The translations under genes and the position numbers were made by a program. Shown piece by piece: positions 55,901 to 64,000 of a stretch of 64,000 nucleotides of DNA. Source of the stretch: Sitta carolinensis. Its lineage: Eukaryota; Chordata; Aves; Passeriformes; Sittidae. The notes beneath the pieces are model-generated. The model searched no databases, was not told the DNA's origin, and was given only the letters and a program-made list of their open reading frames with translations. Location: NCBI GenBank assembly GCA_032173965.1, contig JAVUNC010000025.1:15204001-15268000 (forward strand), read 5' to 3'. How positions within the stretch are numbered: position 1 is the first letter of the stretch; each line of letters starts with the position of its first letter.

Positions 55901-58900
55901 AAAACAAAAAAGCTGCCTGGTGTGAAATAATGTCGAAAATATTTCATTTCCACTGAACCAGCCTCTGTGACCAGACAGGGTCACACACTGGAATGGACAT
56001 GATGCTGACAGGAGTGTGTAAGGCAAAGGGATTTTTTAAAATAAATTCTACCTTTCCCAGTCTCAGCTTCTTAACTCCTCTACTACATTCAATTGCATTT
56101 TTATAGTATTTTTTTTTTGTTGTTGTTAAATTTTTTGGGGTTATGGACATAAATGAAAATGTCTATGGGAAAGTTTTTACTTCAACATTAATACTAATAC
56201 CCTGTTTTATCATGCTCCTCTGGAAATGTGAAAAGGCCTTGTAGCAGGAACATACATATTTATATGTATAAAAAATTACATTTTCTCAGTATGGGTCACA
56301 ACAAGCAGCACAGGAATCCAGACCCACCATTAAATTACACCGATTTTCACTCAGTAACCTCTTCCTTACTGTTGGAAATGTTTTGTTCTTAACATCTTCA
56401 CAATTTCATACATTATTTACAAAGTAAAGGAGGATAGTACAGAACTCATCACCTCTCATTCTAAAATTATCACCACACACTCATGGATTATGCAACAGTA
56501 CTTTAATCCAGGCAGTTTTTTTCAGAGCTTTGTTTGCAAGCAGCTATCCATGGATTTATTTTGGTAAAAAGGCTTCATTTACAGGCAATACCTATTCCAT
56601 GGATCATCTTTATGCAGTTAAACTTCTTACTCACCCATGTGAACAGGTCTGCCACCAAAGGTTTCTGTAGTGACAGAGAAATAGTGCAGACAGAAATGCT
56701 GTGGTCACCAGGTGTCAAAAAATGCAGCCATGCTGTACAGGCAGAGTCCAAGAAGGTTCCCAGACCTTTTCCCACCAAATCCCAGGGTACCAGTCACTAC
56801 CCAAAACTGCAATAAATCTAAATCCTTCTTGCAAGAGACCTAGAGAAAAAAATCAACTTGAGGGCCACCTTGCTCCAAAATATGCACCCACTGTTAAGAG
56901 CAGATTTTAGATTGTAACAGTAATTCACATTACAACAGAATGAAGATCTAGTCAGCTATAAAAATGAGACAATAACATGTCTGTCATAAGGAACTCTCTC
57001 TCCATCCACGGAAAAAAGCCTCTTTCCCTGACAAGATTTCCATGAATTGTTTTCCATTTCTCTGCTCTGAGGGTTGGAAACTCAATCAGATCTCCAAAAA
57101 TAGGCTCAGCACTATATATTTAAGTGTGGAAAGATAAAGTTATTGTGCTTTTCACAAGCCTATCACCAGAGAAGGCAATGCAATCCATTCCTATGCTCTG
57201 GGAGAGGCAAGTTTATCTGGCCACTCTTGGAAAACAGGAACTGCTTGCAATGGGCAGGATTTTTTGTCACATCTGGAGCAATTTTCTGCTAAAACCAGCT
57301 GAGTGGTGCCCACAAAACCATGACACTTCTAGTCATAGTCATGAAAAAAGAAGCAAACCATTCTCTCTCTGTGCTCCAGTCATGAACAGCTGCTGGTTTC
57401 ACTACTGCTGTGAAGAACACTTAGGCAAAGCAGTCTTCATTCCTGAAAATAAAGTAGCCCCATTCCTGAACTAGCCCCATTCCTGAAACACTTTCAGATT
57501 AGGATTATGGTACAATGGAATAAGATTTAGAAGGAGAAAGCACAAGTCATCAAGCATCAGTGAAAAAAAAAAAACCCCAAACTTAAATAATTCACTTTTT
57601 GCAGCATGCAGCAGAACATAATTCATCCTGCAACCTTAGCAGCTTGTGCTAAACTGAGCCAGTGACAGCTGACCTTCCTCAGTCACTCTGACAAGCCTAT
57701 ATTAGTTGTCCTTATTACATAAAGACAATCAATCAGAAAACTGGAGAACAATGGCCTTATGAGGGTTCATAAAAATTGAATGCAAATCCTCTATGCCACT
57801 CAGGGACAAGTTATTCCCAGAGCTACAGACACACATCTGTGCCACAGTAAACATGATTTTTTTTTTTTTTCTGAGTAGGGTCTGGGCCCAAGTAAAGAGC
57901 TCACTGGCTGCCTCAGGAGAGTCAACCATTGGGAAACAACTCAAGTTTCCCTGTTTTGCTGCAGCTCCCTCATCTTCTCTCATGCACTTCAGCACAGAAT
58001 AAGAAAGGTATTTTATACAAGTAGGTGCTGTAAGTTACTGGTTATAATTATGCTGGTATTACTCTGCTGTGCATGCTTTATGCTAAAAACTTAGCTGATT
58101 TGTGCACAAATTCCTCTGCAGCAAGTTCTTCCTTACAAACTGGGATTGCCAAGGAGGGATTCTCCACTTCCCATCCCAGAAAACCTCCTGTGTGACGGGC
58201 CAGGCTGGCTTCACATCACTGATCTCTAATGCAGAACGTGGAGAGTGCCACTGTCACACATGATTGAAACAAGCTAATACCTTCAATTTTCAAGGGACAT
58301 ATGGAGCAGAAAAACAATTATCAAGGAAGAAATGAGATCCTGGGTGCTTAAGTCATACGGGTCTCCTGGAGGTCACCAGAACTGCAGTTTCTCATGTATC
58401 ACCAGAAGAAGAAATATGAGGTCTTGTTCAAAATAGTAATGGGCTGCTGCATATCATGTTTGGAAGTCCAGATGCCTGTTAGAAAAGTCGATAGCTGCTA
58501 GTCAGGGATCCTGTTTGGCATACATGAAAAGCAGCTGTTACAAATATACTCAGTTAACCTGACACCATGAAGCTTCTTTTCAGTCATTGCTGGGTCAACT
58601 ATTATTTATTCCTCCTCCCACAACCCTGTGCACCTCCTTTCTCAAATAAAAACCTCATGGCCCAAACCCCAAATGGCCATCATTAAAATTTATGTAACTT
58701 AAATGTTATCTTTTATTTTGCTTGTTTTCGCCCAAACTCACCTACAGATTTAAATCAAGATCCAAGCATTGCTCTTGGTCCTGATTTAATGGGACAAAAT
58801 ATCAATATTTAAATAGAAAATGAGAGCCATTTTGCATCCACATCAATGAGATTTTCTTTCCTTCTTTAAAAGGTGAAAGTAGCTCTCAGAGGTTAAAACA

Positions 58901-61900
58901 CTAAAACTTTTTTTTTTTTTTTTCCCAGTGATCAACAAAACTTCTAATAGTCTTCTTTCATTTTCTGGTGTTCTTTCTACTGTGCTGATTTTCATCTGAA
59001 AAGCATTTAAAGAGGACTATATTTGGCAATCTTGTTTCCTTTGGCTAAACAGCCTAACCAAGGAACTTCACTAGGTGCTCCTGGAATTCACTAAAACAAT
59101 TAAAACACCACAGGTAAAACGCTTCCTAACTTTTGTTGACAAAACATTTGTTTTATTTTCACTTCTGACTGATGATACAGAAGTTGATACATGAACCACT
59201 CTGCATATACAAAAAGCTGTCAATGTTGCACTTGGATGTGAAAGCCAAACAAGCCCTTGTAAGAATTAACACCCACATAAAGCATTTCATAGTGAGGTAA
59301 AAAACCCAAAACGAAACCCTCCCAACAGAGAAGCCACTGGAAGCCTCCATTGTGTTCTCCTTTTGGCTTCTATGGAAGACACGCTGCTGACCTCTTAAAT
59401 TCTGTTAGTCCTGTGTTGTACAGAAATCCCAGAGCATACAAACAAATTCCAATCTGTACTGGGGGTCCAACAGAGCTCCTGAATCCACGAGCTCCAACTC
59501 TGACTCAGCTCCAAGGCTTCCACCTTGGACTGGGAAATGATAGGATCATACAATGCTGTCAGGCAACTTTCATCTACACCTTGTGTAAATGTGACCGTGC
59601 TATTATTGTAGAGTGAATAAACTACTTTGGTGTATGCTACCCACCAAAACATTTCTGCAGAGTCAAAGAAAAGACAATCACCTGATTGAGACCTAACTCT
59701 TCCTCAGCAGAGATGTGCACACACTTCCTGTCCTGTACACTAGGAAGCAAAGGTGAGCAGGGCAACAACAGCTTGAATTATTAGTGAGATTGCATTATTG
59801 GAATTATTACATACTTGCTAATGCATTTGGCAACTCAATCCACAAAATGATCCAGTATTTTGACGATAAAGAACTCAAACACTTTGTTTTGCGCAGTGGC
59901 AGCTTCATCCTTTAAGCAAGCTCTTTTCACAAAAATGTCATAACTGTTTCCAGTCTAACAGATAACTTAGCTCACCACTTCTCACGAGTGTGGGGAGGTG
60001 GGGAAGGAGGAAGCAATGTGTAGTGCAACACCGTACTTGTAGCCAAGCAAATATAAAATACATTTGACAACGAACTGCATGGAGATGACTGCTCCTGCTG
60101 TCAAACCTATCTTTAAACATGTGCCTAAATAAGGGATTTAGAGTCTGATTCAAGGGCTTGCTGAAGTCGGTAGGACTCTGAATTATTACCTGCTAGGAGT
60201 GCACGAGCTCACAAGAACTAGTTAGCAGTTAGTTAACCAGAACACTACACCCTGTTAAAACACACCACCATAAGCTGGTCCTTAACCAGCATCGCTTCCC
60301 AGAGAAATTCGATTCCCAGAGAAATGCAAATGACACAAAAGGTGTGGATGATACACAAACATTCTCACAGTCCTTCTCCAACAGGCAGTGTAGACTAGGG
60401 CAGTTCAAGCCTTGAATGTCCTGGCTTCCACCATTCCATTGCTTTCAAATAACTTGTGCCTTCCGTTATGTTAAAATTACTCACTACATCTCAAAATGTG
60501 GCCAGGTGGAAACCTGCAGCTAGAAAAAAAATTGGGTTTCGAATTGTGGCTTCAAAAGTAATGTTGAAAACATTACTCCCACCTAGATTTCTGCTGCCCT
60601 GAAGATTTTCAGAAGACCATACACACTTTAATCCAGCAGAAATGATGCTGTTTAAAAAACCTCCCAAAACACAGGAAACTGTAGACCATACTTTAAATAT
60701 AGCCATGCATTTGAGTTCCAAGAAAGTTTTTCTTTTACAAATTCTACAATTTAGGGAAAGGGGGAAAAGAGTGGCAATTGTGATATTTAATATATTTTAT
60801 TATTTGCAGACTGTAGTAATTTTAATTTGATATTGGAAAGATAGCATTTGACAGTAGCTTCACAGCATGAACAGAACTATTTTAATTTTTGAATTAAATT
60901 CCTGAGCTTTTAAACTTGCAGACAAAAAAGAGGCCAACCCCTCCACTCCAAGTTGGCACACTAGGTAGTTTTCTCTAAGCCTCTTGCAGTAGCTGGACAT
61001 CTGGTTAACTCCCTGCATTAGTAATTTCTAATCTGGATTTTACTTCTTCATAAAGATTTCCTTAAATAAGTCCTTCCAAGTAAAGTCAGAACGTGAAAAA
61101 AAAAATGTACAAGTTCTATCTGCTGATAGACATGTGTTATATTGCATGCTTTAAACGTCAAGATTGTGGTCCTATTACATGTTAATAACTTAAATATCCT
61201 GCACAGGATCAAGGACAAAAAAACAAAGGTTTTCCTATCCTTTGGTTTTCCCCTGTATGGGTTGAACTCATTCACTGGATATGTGATTCTGAAAATAGTT
61301 TTCATTCCTGTAACTTGCTCCTCTGCCCTTGTTTGCTTTCTCTCACTTTCTGCTTCTGCTGTCTCCTGCAGTTCATTAGAGTACAGCGGGATCTGGGCAT
61401 GTCCCTCGGTGGGGTTTTGATAATTAAAATCACAAAACAGCCCAAGTCTTTCTTTTTTCTGGCCACATATTCTTCCTTTAGATGGACTGACACCAGAAGT
61501 AAATATTGATTCATTTGTCTGGCAGTCTCTTACTGGCTAAATACTTCAATTTTCTTCTTTTAAATACTGAGACAGACATTTCTTTTCTATGTGTGTTTTA
61601 TACAGAAGACATAACTTTTCCTGTTCCCTGCAGCCAGCCTCAGCTCTCCTCTCTTCTGCAGACAGATCTGTAACTTTGCATGTTTCCCCCCAAACCAACC
61701 CTACATTGTCATTATCATCCTGTGGACCTGCAGGAAAAAAAATCTCTGTGAAGTATTGTCTTTGCTGTATTCCAAGATGAACTGTTTCAAAAACAATGAG
61801 TCATAGGAGACACATTTGGGAAAAAAAAAAAAACAAAACAAAAAAAACTGATATAATATACAACAGCTTATATAAATACAATGGCCAGAATTTTGAATGG

Positions 61901-62129
61901 AGTTAGCTCTTTACTGGGGGTCCTCTGTAAATTCCAGGCAATGCAATTCATACTTTTACTGCTTCAAATCTGCTGGTTTCCTTATCTTTCATATCTTTGA
62001 AACACGATTTGTAGGAAAATAAATCACGCTGTTAACCTCCTCTATTTAAAACTTAGTGTTTAAACCAAACAAATTCTACAAATATTTGCCTGCCCACCAA
62101 CCCACAAATGAAATTTAGAGGCTGTTTTA
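49959..62129. other. RPS6KA2 upstream intron, distal part
   Basis: About 12 kb of AT-rich intron. It contains a 26-nt T-run (55627-55652), T-runs near 57848-57861 and 58909-58923, A-runs near 51699-51717 and 61819-61834, and a 17-bp duplication (TAGCCCCATTCCTGAA twice, 57456-57487). No exon, RNA gene or transposon was recognised. Confidence 0.5.
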
Positions 62130-62470
62130 TACATTCATATTTGATTCGAGGCAGCAGAGTGAGTGAATCCCTACGATCAGTTGTGATATAAAGCCTTAAA
62201 CAACATCAACATTTCTCAGTTTATGCAATCCGATGAAAACCAAGTATGTTTATTTAATAACGTACCTGTTGACCTTTTTCATCCAAGTAGTGACAGATGT
62301 TTAAGAGAAAAGGTCAAATCAAAGTCGGAATTCAGATGCATTTCAAGTAAGAAGAGTATAAGCATCGACTTTCCGACTTTTTAAATGCAAATACGGACAC
62401 ACAAACCGCATTAAACTTCGAATGACTGCAAATTGCTTTGGAAGAGCTTTGGAGCATCGCACACAGGATC
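62130..62470 (-). promoter_or_regulatory. CpG-richer block with octamer motif, possible conserved element or 5' exon
   Basis: About a dozen CpG sites occur in 340 bp, against a CpG-poor background. A perfect octamer ATGCAAAT is at 62385-62392. On the minus strand GGTCAACAG|GTACGT (exon side ending at 62266) is a good splice-donor match in phase with the first shared RPS6KA2 exon, but the open frame before it is only 16 codons (after TGA) with no ATG. It could be an enhancer, a non-coding alternative first exon or chance. Confidence 0.3.
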
Positions 62471-64000
62471 GTGGTGGCCTGGCCCTGGCTGGATGCAAGG
62501 TGCCATTATATATTATATTTTTCAAAATACATTGAAAAAAACCTTATGGGTCAAGATAGAGGCAGTTTAATAAAAGCAAAAGCTGTTTGTTGAAGCAAAA
62601 GAAAACAAAAGATGAAGTCTCCCTTTCTTTTGATTTGACCAAAATTACTATATTGGATGATTTTGGTAGCCCCACTACTTATTTAGAACTATACAATGTT
62701 CATTGCTCTATTTTAGTTCCTTTGATATTCAATAAAACTGAACTGGCTTTTTGTGCTACAAGCAGATTTTTCAGGAAGCTATAAAGGTATAAAATTTTTG
62801 AAATGTGTGAATTGAATTAAGAAAAGGCAACAACTTAAAAGTTCCTCCTCTCTTTAAAAATAGAAACTGAAGCACTATTCATGTAAACATTGATGCCCAT
62901 GATTAAATATAAGCATGCCTACTCATCTGCTGCATCTGCAGAAATATCTGCAGGATATGGGCTTCATTCCCAGCCTCCTTTCAACTCACTCGTATTTCAC
63001 ACCCATTCTTTGGAACAAAAATAAATGACTCCAGTCACTGCCGGTACCCCAGAGTGCCAAATCACTCTGTGGATAATTCCATGACAATTAGGGACACGAG
63101 GACCTCGTGCATGGAGCTGAACCGGAGACTCCAGCCCGGGACCTGAAAATCCCCGATCTCAGTGCTGCCAACACTTTGCCAGAGGCATTAATCCTCTCTC
63201 TGCACGGGGCTGTGCAGGTACAGATTTATGTGATTTATAGCATTCTGGAGACTCCAGCCACTACAAGAACACGGTAACACACTGTGCTTTCTGCTAGATA
63301 CACCTGAAAATATTTATCACAGTCTTGCCATAGAGTGCCTGACTCCCACCTCCTCATCTGCAGCGTTAACGAGAGAGCAAAAAAGTTGCAAAATTTGCAT
63401 TTTTGTTGCAACAAGACAAAGACCTTGCACTTAGTAAAAGACAGATTCAGAGGGTACTCTATGTAATTTCACCAAAATTTCACTTTTCTCCCATCCACTG
63501 AAACACGAATTTATTATTTTTTAAATGTTACTCTCGTGCGTATCCAAGTTAATTTTCCAGCCTCATGAAAAATAACCCAATTAATTGCAAATCAATTGGT
63601 GGAAAAGAGTCTGATAGTATATTGTCCCATAAAAGGAAATGGCAGATAGAGTCTTGAAGCAAGATTTTATCATACAAATTGGATAATTTTGCATTATAAA
63701 ATGTACATAAGGAAAACGTACTGAGAGACAGTTCCACAGTTAGTTCTGCCTAATTTGGTATATTTGAGAGGCAGAAAAGTTCAGCAGAATCTCCTGGGAA
63801 CCAAGAGGGTGAGGCACAGCTCAGCAATTCTGACAGAATATCCCTAGTCCCTGCCTGCTTCAAATAAACTGTTACAATCACCACTAGACCAACAGTTGAA
63901 AAAATTAAATAAATACAATGAGTCAAATCCAGTCATCAGTTCCGAGGGGGCACCTCCCATTCATCCTTCTCATCCATGGCACAGAGAAACAGAGAGCTGA
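62471..64000. other. end of window, nothing firm
   Basis: Intronic or upstream sequence. No CpG island or recognisable RPS6KA2 first exon is present. The end of the window does not reach the promoter. Confidence 0.55.

Noticed and set aside
63930..63990. Minus-strand GCCATGG with frame MDEKDEWEVPPRN, a possible RPS6KA2 alternative first exon
   Set aside because: The Kozak match is good, but the only in-phase donor (GAG|GTGCCC) is poor, the frame stops after 13 codons, and it does not match any RSK3 N-terminus I can recall.

Overview
This window is vertebrate nuclear DNA, most likely from a bird and probably a songbird. It is AT-rich and intron-dominated, with no bacterial-style gene packing. 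Three classes of evidence point to a bird: CR1 LINE 3' ends (including the terminal ATTCTATG motif), avian-style endogenous-retrovirus (ERV) LTRs, and a coding sequence that matches vertebrate RSK3 almost residue for residue. The species call rests on remembered repeat character, not on a database search.

The only gene I can support is RPS6KA2 (ribosomal S6 kinase alpha-2, RSK3), transcribed on the minus strand. Nine consecutive coding exons lie between 38489 (upstream end) and 3940 (downstream end): 38373-38489, 36153-36234, 21929-22009, 21040-21119, 18003-18109, 11304-11341, 10102-10244, 4854-4924 and 3940-4028. All have AG/GT borders and matching phases, and together give 808 nt (269 codons plus one base) of uninterrupted frame. 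They encode the segment from just after the variable N-terminus through most of the N-terminal AGC-type kinase domain: glycine loop, AMK lysine, YRDLKPEN catalytic loop, DFG, the SFCGT activation-loop site, APE and on to NPSNRLG. The alternative first exon(s) and promoter lie beyond 64000, and the rest of the protein (end of the N-kinase, linker, C-terminal kinase) lies before position 1.

Everything else is intron. Region 1-3939 holds two LTR-like elements and the first of four copies of a ~280-bp LTR-like repeat. Region 4925-11303 holds a CR1 fragment, a diverged tandem duplication, and repeat copy 2 plus an LTR tightly flanking the DFG/APE exon. Region 11342-21928 holds a CR1 3' end. Region 22010-36152 holds a poly(A)-ended LTR-like copy, a pair of local direct repeats, repeat copy 3, a CR1 split by a 600-bp LTR, and a perfect short hairpin. 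The upstream intron, 38490-64000, holds a CR1-like piece, repeat copy 4, a large CCCAT pentanucleotide array and a CpG-richer block near 62.1-62.5 kb.

No complete second gene, tRNA, rRNA or CRISPR array was seen, and I found no clear novel multi-gene system. The main observations are how retroelements relate to the RPS6KA2 exons and the target-site behaviour of the ~280-bp repeat.
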